Source: Aquisphaera insulae
GTDB lineage: Bacteria > Planctomycetota > Planctomycetia > Isosphaerales > Isosphaeraceae
Length of the DNA: 64,000 nt
Direction: 5' to 3'
Assembly: GCF_011064615.1 (NCBI RefSeq)
Contig: NZ_JAALJH010000036.1
Coordinates: forward strand, 1 to 64,000
The first letter of the stretch is position 1. Every line of letters starts with the position of its first letter. The notes under the pieces were generated by a model. That model searched no databases, had not been told where the DNA came from, and saw only the letters and a list, made by a program, of their open reading frames with translations. The translations under genes were made by a program, and so were the position numbers. Positions 8,387 to 16,878 of the stretch are shown here, piece by piece.

Positions 8387-8772
8387 GACTTCCCCCCCTT
8401 CTTCCCGAGTACCTCCTCGAGCAGCGCCCGCTCCCGGGGCGAGAGCGTCTTCTGCTCCATCAAGCGGACGAGCAGCAATTCCCGAGAGCCCCGAAAGACG
8501 CGATCGACGACGTCCCTCAGGAGCTTGCGAGACACCTCCTCATACGTCTGGGCCGGCCTGTACGAGAAGGGCCGCTCCTCATTCGTCTGCACGAGGAAGC
8601 CCTTCTCCGCGAGGATCCGGACCAGCGTGGCGATCGTCGTGTAGGCCCGGTCCAGCCCCTCGGCCGCCAGCGCGTCGCGGATGTCCGCGACGCCGGATTC
8701 GCCCCGGTTCCAGAAGACGTGCATCACCTCGAGCTCCCGCTCGGTCAGCTCCTTCGCCCGCGGTCGCGCCAT
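8383..8772 (-). CDS. BlaI/MecI/CopY-family transcriptional repressor
   Basis: A 129-residue winged-helix repressor with the family pattern: LTERELEVMHVFWNRGE, AYTTIATLVRILAEKGFL for the recognition helix and wing, and a C-terminal dimerisation helix (RERALLEEVLGKKGGKS). It should bind the operator region at its own promoter and be removed by the downstream M56 protease, with which it is coupled by a four-base overlap. The ATG at 8772 is chosen because AGGGGAGG lies about six bases upstream; an in-frame GTG at 8788-8790 would overlap that site. The pair forms a two-gene sensor-repressor unit. Confidence 0.92.
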   Translation of the reverse strand: MARPRAKELTERELEVMHVFWNRGESGVADIRDALAAEGLDRAYTTIATLVRILAEKGFLVQTNEERPFSYRPAQTYEEVSRKLLRDVVDRVFRGSRELLLVRLMEQKTLSPRERALLEEVLGKKGGKS

Positions 8773-8796
8773 GCCTGCCCTCCCCTTCACCTGGTG

Positions 8797-8850
8797 AGAT
8801 TTGGTTTTTTAGATTTGGTTTTATCGTAGACCCGTCGCTGGGGTTGTCAA
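8797..8850 (-). promoter_or_regulatory. Promoter and candidate operator of the BlaI-M56 operon
   Basis: Read on the minus strand, a perfect TTGACA (8845-8850) is followed after 16 bp by TACGAT (8823-8828). Immediately downstream, AAAACCAAATCT occurs twice in direct orientation (8811-8822 and 8797-8808), with starts 14 bp apart. The repeats cover the expected transcription start and lie about 24 bp before the repressor start codon, the natural place for BlaI to bind. They lack the TACA...TGTA dyad of classical BlaI sites, so the assignment is inferred from position. Confidence 0.65.
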
Positions 8851-8881
8851 GGAGGTTCGGGGGGAATTCCGCGGGCGGGGT

Positions 8882-10006
8882 TCAGCCGAGCGGATCGGGC
8901 GGGCAGACGCCGATCTGGCAGCTCCTGGCCTTGATGATCAGGTGGACGTCCGCGCCGGGGGCGAGGCCCAGGTCCTCGACGACGGGGAGGACGACGCTGA
9001 CGATCCAGCGGACGCCGACGGTCCGGACGACGACCTCGGCCTCTCCCCCGTGTGCGGCGATCCGCTCGACGGTGCCGGGGAGCTGGTTCTGGGCGCTCAG
9101 GCCGGGGACGAAGCCCCGCGAGAGGAGGATGTCTTCCGAGCGCACGGTCACGGTGACGGCGGAGCCGGGCGCGGCGGGCGCGGGGGGGACGATCAACGAG
9201 GGGCCGTCGATCAGGCGGAGCTGCGTCCCGCCCCGCGTCGACTCGTGGCCCTCGACCGTCGCCGGGTGGGTGTTCCGGACCCCGTCGAGGTGCGTCAGCC
9301 CGAGCGAGGCCGCGGCCGGCCCGGTGAGGACCTCGAGCGGCGGCCCGTCGGCGGCGATCTCGCCGCGGCGGACGAGAATCAGGCGACTCCCGAGCGCGAC
9401 GGCCTCGGCCGGGCTGTGGGTGACGTACAGGATCGAGATCGCCTCGCTCCTCTGCACGGCCCGGAGCCGATCGAGGAGGACCTGGCGGCCCGCGACGTCG
9501 AGGGCCGAGACGGGCTCGTCGCAGAGCAAGAGCCGGGGCCGGGGCGCGAGGGCCCGTGCCAGGCCGACCCGCTGACGCTCCCCGCCGGAAAGCGTGGCGG
9601 GTCGGCGGTCGAGGAGGTGCTCCACGCCGGAAAGCGACGCAACCCGCTCGATCCTCGACTCCCTGTCCCCGGGGCCCATCGCCGAGAGGCCGAAGCCGAT
9701 GTTCTCGCGGACGCGGAGGTGCGGGAAGAGCAGGTCGTCCTGGAAGATCATGCCGATCCCCCGGCGGCGGAGCGGCAGGTCGATCCCCCGCTCGGCGTCG
9801 AACAGGGCCTTGCCGTCAAGGCGGACGAATCCCCCCTCGGGTCGGAGGAGGCCCGTGATCAGGCGAAGGATCGAGGTCTTGCCGGCGGCGGACGGGCCGA
9901 AGAGGACGGTGATGCCCGGGACGAGCTGGAAGCCGACGTCGACGCGAAGTCCGTCGCGAAGCCTCCGGACCAGCCGGGCGTCGAGGACCGGCGCGGGGGT
10001 TGGCAT
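8882..10006 (-). CDS. modC: Molybdate ABC transporter ATP-binding protein ModC
   Basis: A 374-residue ATPase energising molybdate or tungstate import. It shows Walker A GPSAAGKTS, a Q-loop (FQDDLLFPHL), the signature LSGGERQRVGLARAL, Walker B LLLCDEPVSALD and the switch His in YVTHS. The C-terminal third is a TOBE/Mop-like oxyanion-binding region (ending ...NQLPGTVERI and HLIIKARSCQIGV), the trait separating ModC from general importers. The ATG at 10006 follows the modB stop by two bases; a GTG at 10012 that would overlap the modB stop as GTGA is a good alternative. It is last in the modABC operon. Confidence 0.9.
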   Translation of the reverse strand: MPTPAPVLDARLVRRLRDGLRVDVGFQLVPGITVLFGPSAAGKTSILRLITGLLRPEGGFVRLDGKALFDAERGIDLPLRRRGIGMIFQDDLLFPHLRVRENIGFGLSAMGPGDRESRIERVASLSGVEHLLDRRPATLSGGERQRVGLARALAPRPRLLLCDEPVSALDVAGRQVLLDRLRAVQRSEAISILYVTHSPAEAVALGSRLILVRRGEIAADGPPLEVLTGPAAASLGLTHLDGVRNTHPATVEGHESTRGGTQLRLIDGPSLIVPPAPAAPGSAVTVTVRSEDILLSRGFVPGLSAQNQLPGTVERIAAHGGEAEVVVRTVGVRWIVSVVLPVVEDLGLAPGADVHLIIKARSCQIGVCPPDPLG

Positions 10007-10008
10007 GC

Positions 10009-10677
10009 TCACGGCGACATCCCTCGGCGGGGTGCCGTCCACTGGACGGCCAGCATGGCCAGGATCGAGATCAACGAGATGCAGCCCGCGAGCACCGCCG
10101 CCCGGCGGGCATCGCCGGCCTGCACCGCGTCGTAGAGGGCGAGCGACGCCGTCTGGGTCTCGCCCGGGATGTTCCCCGCGACCATCATCGTGGCGCCGAA
10201 GTCCCCGAGCGCCCGGGCGAAGGCCAGGATCATCCCGGAGGCGAGCCCGCGCCAGGCGAGCGGCAGGGTGACCGACCGGAAGACCGAGAGCTCGCCCCGG
10301 CCCAGGAGCCTGGCCACGTCCTCGAGCGCCGGGTCCACCGCCTCGAGGGCGCTTCGAGCCGGCAGGAGAAAGAGCGGGAAAGCGGCCAGGGCCGAGGCGA
10401 GCACGGCCCCGGACCGGTGGAAGACGAAGACGACGCCGAACGCCTGTTCGAGCCAGCCGCCGAGCGTCCCGCGGCGGCTGAGCGTCAGGAGCAGGACATA
10501 GCCGAGGACCGTTGGCGGGAGGACCAGCGGCAGGACGAGGACGCCGGCCAGGAGCTCCTTGAGGGGGAAGCGGACGCGGGCCAGCAAGAGGGCGATCGGG
10601 AGGCCGATCGCGACGATCAGGGCCGTGGCGGCGGTCGCGACCAGGAGCGAGAGACGCAATGGCCCCGGGTCGATCAT
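10009..10677 (-). CDS. modB: Molybdate ABC transporter permease ModB
   Basis: A 222-residue inner-membrane permease with about five to six hydrophobic helices (first SLLVATAATALIVAIGLPIA). The cytoplasmic coupling motif is intact: GMILAFARALGDFGATMMVAG, matching the ModB EAA loop and its GEFGAT-like signature. The ATG at 10677 overlaps the modA stop as ATGA, and the stop is next to modC, so all three genes are co-translated. Confidence 0.93.
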   Translation of the reverse strand: MIDPGPLRLSLLVATAATALIVAIGLPIALLLARVRFPLKELLAGVLVLPLVLPPTVLGYVLLLTLSRRGTLGGWLEQAFGVVFVFHRSGAVLASALAAFPLFLLPARSALEAVDPALEDVARLLGRGELSVFRSVTLPLAWRGLASGMILAFARALGDFGATMMVAGNIPGETQTASLALYDAVQAGDARRAAVLAGCISLISILAMLAVQWTAPRRGMSP

Positions 10678-11531
10678 GGACGTTTCTCGGCCTTCGCCGC
10701 GGGCGCGGGAGTGGCCGTGTCGGCGGCGGGACCGGCGAAGCCGCTTTCCTTGAGGATGGCCTGCCCCTCGCGGCCGAGGACGAGCTCGGCGAAGGCCCGG
10801 GCGCGGTCCGGGTGGCTCGAGTCCGAGACGATCCCGAGGAACTGGACCATGGGGGAATAGATGCCCGGATCGACATCGATCGTGACGACGCCCGAATCGG
10901 GCCCGATCAGCGAGCGGCTGACGAGGGCCGCCTCGGCATCCCCGTGCTGGGCATAGACGAGGGCCTGGCGCACGCTCTCGGCCCGCACGATCCTTGGCCC
11001 CAGGGTCGTCCACAGGCCGAGCTTCTCGAGCGCCTGGCGGGCCGCGACGCCGTACGGCGCGAACTCCGGGTTGGCGATCGCGACCTTGCGGATTTGAGGC
11101 TTCTCCAGGTCCTTCACCCCCTTCACGACCGGCGCGACCGACGGATGGACGCAGAGGACGAGCGAGCCTCGGGCATACGGCCGGATCGATTCGGGGACGA
11201 TCAGGCCCCCCTTCTCGAGGTCCCGCACGAACCGCTCGTTGGCGGAGAGGAAGACGTCGTAAGGTGCGCCGGCGCGGATCTGCTCGGCGAGGCGGCCGGA
11301 GGCATCGAGGGTGATCGTCGCGGTCGTGCCGGAATCCGCCTGGAAGCGCTCGACGAGCTTCGGCAGGGACTGCTGGAGGTCCGAGGCCGCGGCGATCCGG
11401 AGCGGGGTGGCCTCCTTCGCGGCCCGGTCGGCGCGGTCGTTCGAGCCGTCGCGGCCCCCCGCGCAACCGGCCAGGAGCAGGAGCGCGATGAGCGGAAATC
11501 GGACGGGGAAGCCGGCTCGCGGTGGGCTCAT
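10674..11531 (-). CDS. modA: Molybdate-binding lipoprotein ModA
   Basis: A 285-residue substrate-binding protein. The start at 11531 gives a short lipoprotein signal peptide with lipobox LLAGC, so it should be lipid-anchored. Family motifs are present: LRIAAASDLQQSLPKL at the mature N terminus, then ITLDASGRLAEQI, PYDVFLSANERFV and NPEFAPYGVAARQAL. It captures molybdate or tungstate for ModBC. An upstream extension of the frame (to 11705) is rejected because it places ~58 unrelated residues before the signal peptide. The C terminus has an Ala-rich tail ending KAEKRP. Confidence 0.92.
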   Translation of the reverse strand: MSPPRAGFPVRFPLIALLLLAGCAGGRDGSNDRADRAAKEATPLRIAAASDLQQSLPKLVERFQADSGTTATITLDASGRLAEQIRAGAPYDVFLSANERFVRDLEKGGLIVPESIRPYARGSLVLCVHPSVAPVVKGVKDLEKPQIRKVAIANPEFAPYGVAARQALEKLGLWTTLGPRIVRAESVRQALVYAQHGDAEAALVSRSLIGPDSGVVTIDVDPGIYSPMVQFLGIVSDSSHPDRARAFAELVLGREGQAILKESGFAGPAADTATPAPAAKAEKRP

Positions 11532-11584
11532 TGCGGCAGGGTCTCCGGGAGTCGCGATCGGCGCCGACGGACCTGGGCGGATGC

Positions 11585-11639
11585 ATGGTAAGGGGCGGCC
11601 CGCCCGGCCGTCAATCGCCAGAGATTGCGGCGGGCCGCC
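11585..11639. promoter_or_regulatory. Inverted repeat and candidate mod promoter between modA and the ATPase gene
   Basis: GGCGGCCCGCC (11594-11604) is matched by its reverse complement GGCGGGCCGCC (11629-11639), an 11-bp perfect dyad in the divergent intergenic space. On the minus strand TTGACG (11609-11614) and TACCAT (11585-11590), 18 bp apart, form a plausible modA promoter, with the -35 in the dyad's loop and one arm in the spacer. A regulator site or a hairpin is possible. It does not resemble a classical ModE site. Confidence 0.4.
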
Positions 11640-11761
11640 GAATCGATTAGAACGATCCCATGGTATCTTGGCACGATCGCGGAACGGGCGAGCCCTCGCC
11701 GGCACGGCGGATCGGGTCGTGAATCGGCCTTCGCGATCCTACGGGAAAGGTCTCCCCGGGG

Positions 11762-13282
11762 ATGAAGACGGAACAGTTTCTCAGGCATCACGGCATCAAG
11801 GGCAATCCGTTCAGCGAGGAAGACGCGCAGACCGACACGATCTTCAAGCGGCGTTGCCTCGACACGATCCATCACCCCGCGTGGAACAAGTTCTTCGGCA
11901 GCCCGGCGGACCCTTCCACGGCCCTCGTCTTCGGCGAGAAGGGGAGCGGCAAGACCGCCCTGCGGCTCCAGGCCACGTCCGAGATCGAGGCCTACAACAG
12001 GGCCAATCCGGCCGAACGCGTCTTCGTCATCTCATACGATGACTTCAACCCGTATCTCGACCATTACCGCCAGGCGATCCGCGCCGGCGATACCAACGAG
12101 GTCCTCAAGCGCTGGCAGCTCCAGGACCACATGGACGCCATCCTCTCGCTGGGCGTGACGCAGCTCGTCGACCTGCTGTCCGCGGAGAAGGTCGACCTGA
12201 CGACGCTCAGCCTGGACCAGCGCCGGGACCTCCTCCTGCTCGCGGCCCTGTATGATGCCTCGACGGGGGAGCCGATCGAGAAGCGCTGGAGCCGGCTCCG
12301 CCGCCGCTCCGGCTTCCGGCCGCTCTGGAGCCGTCGCGACCTCCAGATCGGCTTCGGGACGACGCTGATCGTCCTGCTGCTGATCTACCTCTTCCCCACG
12401 CTCCGGGAATGGAGGCTGCTCCCCTGGCTGCTCGTGCCGATGCTCGCCGGCTGGCTCTACTGGGGCTGGCGACTGCTCCGGGCCGAGCGGTACGCCCGGG
12501 ACATCCGCAAGGGCCTGAAGGTCCTCAGCCGAGATCCCTCGGCGCTCCGCTGGGAGCTGCTCTGGTTCAAGCCGAGCGAGCTCGGGGGCCAACCCCTACC
12601 GACGCCGGCCCGCCGCGCCGAGGAACGCTATGAGCTCCTCCGCAAGTTCCAGGGGGTCCTCAGCACGCTCGGCTATGCGGGCATCATCGTGCTGATCGAC
12701 CGGGTCGACGAGCCGCAGCAGATCGAGGGGGACCCGCGCAAGATGCGGGCCCTGATCTGGCCCCTGCTCGACAACAAGTTCCTCCGCCATCCGGGGATCG
12801 GCGTCAAGCTCCTGCTGCCGATCGAGCTGGCCTATTACCTCGAGAAGGAGGACAAGGAATTCTACGATCGGGCCAGGCCCGACAAGTTGAACATGATCAA
12901 GCCGCTCCGCTGGACCGGCCCCTCCCTCTATGACCTGGCCAGCGATCGCCTCCGCGCCTGCCAGGCAACCCCCTCCGCCAACGGCGAAGCCGGCGGTGCG
13001 GAGGTCGCGGGCGAGGCGACGGGGGACGCCGTCGCCTCCGGCCCCCGGCTCCGCGACATGGTCGAGGAGACCGTCAGCGACGACTCGTTGAAGGATGCCC
13101 TGGGGAACCTCCGGACGCCCCGGCACCTGTTCAAGTTCCTCCACCGGCTGATCGAGGAACACTGCCACAGGCATACCGAGGACAGGCCGAAATGGGAGGT
13201 CGATGCGGACACCTTCCGGACGACGTTCTCCGCCTACATGCGTGACCTGGACGCGTTCGATCGCGGCTACGGCCACGGCTGA
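11762..13282 (+). CDS. Membrane-associated P-loop ATPase, function unknown
   Basis: A 506-residue protein with a Walker A motif GEKGSGKT at about 58-65 and a Walker B-like IIVLIDRVDEP at about 308-316. Two hydrophobic helices lie between them (about 197-236: TLIVLLLIYLFP and LLPWLLVPMLAGWLYWGW). The layout of an ATPase domain interrupted by membrane helices recalls KAP-type NTPases, but the motifs fit only loosely. The N terminus (HHGIKGNPFSEEDAQ) resembles ExeA/GspA-like or orc-like AAA proteins. The gene stands alone, divergent from modA and convergent with the WD40 gene. The GTG/ATG choice is simple: ATG at 11762, with GGAAAGG about 12 bases upstream. Confidence 0.6.
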   Translation: MKTEQFLRHHGIKGNPFSEEDAQTDTIFKRRCLDTIHHPAWNKFFGSPADPSTALVFGEKGSGKTALRLQATSEIEAYNRANPAERVFVISYDDFNPYLDHYRQAIRAGDTNEVLKRWQLQDHMDAILSLGVTQLVDLLSAEKVDLTTLSLDQRRDLLLLAALYDASTGEPIEKRWSRLRRRSGFRPLWSRRDLQIGFGTTLIVLLLIYLFPTLREWRLLPWLLVPMLAGWLYWGWRLLRAERYARDIRKGLKVLSRDPSALRWELLWFKPSELGGQPLPTPARRAEERYELLRKFQGVLSTLGYAGIIVLIDRVDEPQQIEGDPRKMRALIWPLLDNKFLRHPGIGVKLLLPIELAYYLEKEDKEFYDRARPDKLNMIKPLRWTGPSLYDLASDRLRACQATPSANGEAGGAEVAGEATGDAVASGPRLRDMVEETVSDDSLKDALGNLRTPRHLFKFLHRLIEEHCHRHTEDRPKWEVDADTFRTTFSAYMRDLDAFDRGYGHG

Positions 13283-13328
13283 TCGAGGCGTCGGGGCCGC
13301 GCGGCCGGGTTGCGGTGCTCGGCCCAGC

Positions 13329-14480
13329 TCAGCTCAGGCCGTCGCCGCCGGCGGCCGAGGCGGCGGCCGGGGTCTCGACGAAACGCCCCCGCTCGTCGAG
13401 CGTGCGGAAGTAGAGGAACCCGCTCTTGCCGCCGAACGCGAGCTGCCGACCATCCCGGCTGAATGACACGGTCTGGATCCAGCCCGCATCATGGGGGAAC
13501 GACTGCCTGAGCAGGCCGGTCTGCAGGTCCCAGAGGCGGACGGTCCGGTCCTTGCCGGCGGCGGCCAGGGTGCTCCCATCCTCGGAGATGGCCAGGGCCG
13601 TGGTCTCGGCGGCATGGTCGGAGAGGCGGAGGACGGGGGTTCCTTTCCGGTAGTTCCAGAGGACAAGCCCCCTCCCTTCATCACCCCCGCGGGCCACGGC
13701 GATCGTCTCGTCGTCCCCCGTGAAGGCGAAACACTGGACCGAATCCAGAGACGTGGGGAGGATGCTGGGGCCGCCGCGGGCCTTCAGGTCCCAGATCCGG
13801 AACTGCCCGCCGAAGGTGACCACGGCCAGGAGGCCCCCGTCGCGAGAGAAGGCGATCGCGCGGGGCTCGTCGGAGACCCCGCCGAGCACGGGCGTCTCCT
13901 TGCGGCTGGCGACATCCCAGAGGCGCACCGAGCCATCCCCGCCTCCGGAGGCCACGAGCCGGCCGTCCGGCGAGGCCGCGACGCAACGACGGGAGACGCC
14001 CCGCTCCTCGGCCACGAGCGTCCAGCCCCCTCGGCCGTCCGGCTCCCAGACGAGCAGTCCGCCGGCGCCACCGCTGGCGAGGATCGAGTCGTTCGGGGTG
14101 ATCGCCACGTCGAAGACGTGCCATTCGTGCTCGATGGCGAGGAGCTCGCGACGCAAGGGCGGTTCCTTGCTCCGGACATCCCAGACCTTGATCCGCTTGT
14201 CCCAGCCGCAGGTGAAGAGCGTCTGGCCGTCGGCCGAGAATCGCGTGGACTCGACGAGCGTCTCGTGCGCCTGGAAGCCCCGGGACCTGTCCTGATCGTC
14301 GCCGCGGCCCCTGCCGAAGAGGCCGGCCCCGATCACGATCATGCCCGCCAGGATCAGCAGGAGGAGGAGCTCACGGCTCAGGATCGAGAACCGCACACGC
14401 CCGCCACGGTTTCGCGGGGAGCCGGCGGAGCCGACGACATCCGGGACCGAATCATCGACCGTCCGTCGCAACACGCTCAT
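13329..14480 (-). CDS. Membrane-anchored WD40 beta-propeller protein
   Basis: A 383-residue protein with a charged N terminus, one membrane helix (LLLLLILAGMIVIGAGLFG, about residues 37-55) and then about seven WD40 blades (ends such as KVWDVRSKE, RLWDVASRKE, RIWDLKARGG, VLWNYRKG, RLWDLQTG). Seven blades make one closed propeller, probably displayed outside the cytoplasmic membrane as a binding platform; no enzymatic domain is attached. The ATG at 14480 is preferred to an upstream frame extension, with AGGAC nine or so bases ahead. It converges on the P-loop ATPase gene with a 46-bp gap. Confidence 0.75.
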   Translation of the reverse strand: MSVLRRTVDDSVPDVVGSAGSPRNRGGRVRFSILSRELLLLLILAGMIVIGAGLFGRGRGDDQDRSRGFQAHETLVESTRFSADGQTLFTCGWDKRIKVWDVRSKEPPLRRELLAIEHEWHVFDVAITPNDSILASGGAGGLLVWEPDGRGGWTLVAEERGVSRRCVAASPDGRLVASGGGDGSVRLWDVASRKETPVLGGVSDEPRAIAFSRDGGLLAVVTFGGQFRIWDLKARGGPSILPTSLDSVQCFAFTGDDETIAVARGGDEGRGLVLWNYRKGTPVLRLSDHAAETTALAISEDGSTLAAAGKDRTVRLWDLQTGLLRQSFPHDAGWIQTVSFSRDGRQLAFGGKSGFLYFRTLDERGRFVETPAAASAAGGDGLS

Positions 14481-15000
14481 GGAGATTCGTCCTGAAATCG
14501 AACCGCGTCGGTGCAGCCGACGCGAGGATCGCTTGAGACCGCCTGTTTCCGGGCCACGACAGCGCGCACGCCGACCCACGGCCCGGGCGTGCGGGCGATT
14601 GCTTCATCGACGGACGATACGGCCTGCGGGCGCTCGCGACGGCGAACGCCGGAGGTCACCTGGCCACCTGACTCAACCCAATCCGGCAGCCCCTGGAAGG
14701 GTCGGCCGGGCCCCGCGTGAGAATGCGAGGATCGCACTTCCGTCAGTCATAACGAATTCTTTAGGAAATGCAAGCCTCTACTCAGGAGCCTGGCCGCGTG
14801 TCGATACGTCATCGTCCGTCCTTCAGGGTCTTAGACGCGGAACGGGGCGGGATCGCGCCGCGAAATTGGAAGATCTCGGAACGCGCCCGTGAGCGAGCCT
14901 CCGGCTCGACGCGGTGCGGATCGGCTCCCGCGCGAGGCGTGGGCCGCACATGATCCTCTTCGGCCGCGGGGGCTGATTATTGGCCGTGGACGTCCCGGGA
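14481..15000. other. Intergenic region without a recognised gene
   Basis: About 520 bp separate the WD40 start from the rsgA 3' end. Local AT content rises near 14745-14780, where the WD40 promoter could lie. An open minus-strand frame (14477-14737) has no recognisable motif. No repeat, hairpin with T-run or RNA gene was seen. Confidence 0.45.
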
Positions 15001-16191
15001 TCAGTCGATGTCCAGCGGGCGCTGTTCGAAGAGCCTGCGGTAGCTCTCGTAGCGTCCGAGGTGGATCTGCCCCCAGTGGACGGCGTCCTTGACGGCGCAG
15101 CGGCTCTCATGGGTGTGGGAGCAGTCGGGGAAGCGGCAGAGCGGGATGTAGGGTCGGAATTCGACGAAATGCCCCTCGATCTCCCCCGGCGGGGCTCCCC
15201 AGAGCTCGAACTGCCTGAGGCCCGGGGTGTCCATGACATAGCCCCCCGCCTCGATCCGGATGAGCTCCGCGGCGGTCGTCGTGTGCTTCCCCTTGGAGGT
15301 CCAGTCGGAGACCTCGCGGACCTTGAGGTTGAGGCCCGGCTGGATCGCGTTCAGGAGCGAGCTCTTGCCGACCCCGCTCTGTCCGGAGACGGCCGTGACG
15401 CCCCTGGCCATGAGCTCTCGAAGCCGGTCGATGCCGCGGCCGTCGGCGGCGGAGCTGATGACCGTCTCGTAGCCGAGCTGCGTGTACAGGCCGGCGACCC
15501 ACTGGAACGGGGCGACGTCCACCAGGTCCGCCTTGTTGAGGACGATGACGGGCCGCACGCCGCCGATCTCGGAGGCGACGAGGTAGCGGTCGACGAGCCC
15601 GAGCTTGAGGGGCGGCTCGGCCATCGAGGCGACGACGAGGACCGTGTCGACGTTGGCCGCGATGACGTGCCGCCGGTTCCGGTAACCCCGGTTGATCACG
15701 CCGCCCCTGGGCTCCACCTTCTCGATCAGGCCGTCTTCCCCGGGCCGGCCGCCGGGCCGGAACCAGACGACGTCGCCGACGGCGACCACGTTGCGCCCGT
15801 CGATCGCCAGGTTCTTGAGCAGCCGGCGGACGTGGCAGGGGAACGTGCCGCCGTCGTCGGCCTCGACGATCGAGACCAGGCCGTGGACTCGCACGACCCG
15901 CCCGCGGACGTTCGTGGAGACGTCGACCGCGCGGCGCGAGGCCGCGCCGGCCGAGGCGTCGCCGCCGGCCTCGCCGCCGGCGTCCTCGTCGTCGGTCAGG
16001 ATCGTCCTGTACCGGGAGAGGTCCCCCTTGGCTCGCACCCGCTCGCCGGAGGCCGCGTCCACGGGCCCCGCGGCCGGCGCGGGGCCGGCGTGCTCCGCGT
16101 CCCCCTCATAGGCTCGCGTCAGGTCGTTGGCGCGGGTCCGCTTCTGGCGGTTCTTCTTGAGGGCGACGCGGACCTTCTTCTTCTTGGCCAC
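15001..16191 (-). CDS. rsgA: Small ribosomal subunit biogenesis GTPase RsgA
   Basis: A 396-residue circularly permuted GTPase that helps mature the 30S subunit. In the permuted order typical of RsgA it shows an OB-fold region (GRVVRVHG), G4 VLNKADL, G5 SSAADGRG, G1 SGQSGVGKSSLLN, G3 MDTPGLRQFEL and the C-terminal zinc motif CRFPDCSHTHESRC. An additional Ala/Gly-rich segment of about 60 residues sits after the Lys-rich N terminus. GTG at 16191 is chosen since AKKKKVRVALKKNRQKR is a usual family beginning; another GTG at 16239 is in frame. It follows the ACT-domain gene by 68 bp. Confidence 0.93.
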   Translation of the reverse strand: MAKKKKVRVALKKNRQKRTRANDLTRAYEGDAEHAGPAPAAGPVDAASGERVRAKGDLSRYRTILTDDEDAGGEAGGDASAGAASRRAVDVSTNVRGRVVRVHGLVSIVEADDGGTFPCHVRRLLKNLAIDGRNVVAVGDVVWFRPGGRPGEDGLIEKVEPRGGVINRGYRNRRHVIAANVDTVLVVASMAEPPLKLGLVDRYLVASEIGGVRPVIVLNKADLVDVAPFQWVAGLYTQLGYETVISSAADGRGIDRLRELMARGVTAVSGQSGVGKSSLLNAIQPGLNLKVREVSDWTSKGKHTTTAAELIRIEAGGYVMDTPGLRQFELWGAPPGEIEGHFVEFRPYIPLCRFPDCSHTHESRCAVKDAVHWGQIHLGRYESYRRLFEQRPLDID

Positions 16192-16259
16192 GGCGGGGGG
16201 CTCGCTCGGAGTGGAGTGGGCCTCGCCCACGGGATACACGGGAGTCGGCGACCGTCGCG

Positions 16260-16706
16260 TTATCGCGAGTGCAGCGGCCGCCGGCCCGCGGACTTGTCCG
16301 CGCCCGGGGGCGTCGCCTCGGCGAGGACCTGGAGCGCACGCTTGGTGTTGTTGGTGTGGAAGATGCCCAGGGCCTTGTTCCCGACGGACGCCGTGGAGGC
16401 ATAGGCATAGTCGATATTGATGTGATCCTCCGCCAGCCTTTCGAGCACCCTGGCGAGCGAGCCGGTGCGGTTCTCGAGCTGGACGGCGAGCACCTCGCCG
16501 ACCGAGTGCTCGACGCCCAGGGAGGTCAGCGTCTTGCGGGCGCCCTCGAGGTCGGACGCGATCAGGCGGAGCACGCTCGGGCCGTCGGCCTCCATCACCG
16601 TGATGGCGCGGATGTCGACCTTCTCCTGCGCCAGCGCGGAGCAGATCTTGGCGAGTCGCCCGGGCTTGTTTTCCAGGTGGGCGGTCACTTCGTGGATGAT
16701 CTCCAT
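16260..16706 (-). CDS. Small protein with two ACT domains
   Basis: A 148-residue protein made of two ACT-type ligand-binding domains: residues ~1-70 (MEIIHEVTAHLENKPGRLAK..., DIRAITVMEADG) and ~72-135 (VLAVQLENRTGSLARVLERL, INIDYAYAST). Free-standing double-ACT proteins are thought to bind amino acids and regulate metabolism. GGAG lies about eight bases before the ATG at 16706. It is probably co-transcribed with rsgA. The C terminus is short, basic and without motif. Confidence 0.85.
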   Translation of the reverse strand: MEIIHEVTAHLENKPGRLAKICSALAQEKVDIRAITVMEADGPSVLRLIASDLEGARKTLTSLGVEHSVGEVLAVQLENRTGSLARVLERLAEDHINIDYAYASTASVGNKALGIFHTNNTKRALQVLAEATPPGADKSAGRRPLHSR

Positions 16707-16878
16707 GCGTGCTCTCCGTGGCAAGGTGACGGGTTCGATGGGCGTCCGCGTGGCCGGCCCGGCGCGGGCGCCTCGGGGCGAGCGATCGCCGGCCGGGGCG
16801 TGGCTTGCCGTGGACGCGGGGGGGAGGAGAACGGGACGCTCCCCTCCCCCCGCGACGATCATCCCGCCAGCGGCCGGC

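Noticed and set aside
5543..8644. A 1033-codon plus-strand open frame
   Set aside because: It is the shadow of the M56-DUF1559 gene, which has catalytic motifs in the minus frame.
14477..14737. An 86-codon minus-strand gene upstream of the WD40 gene
   Set aside because: Overlaps the likely promoter and start of the WD40 gene and shows no domain.
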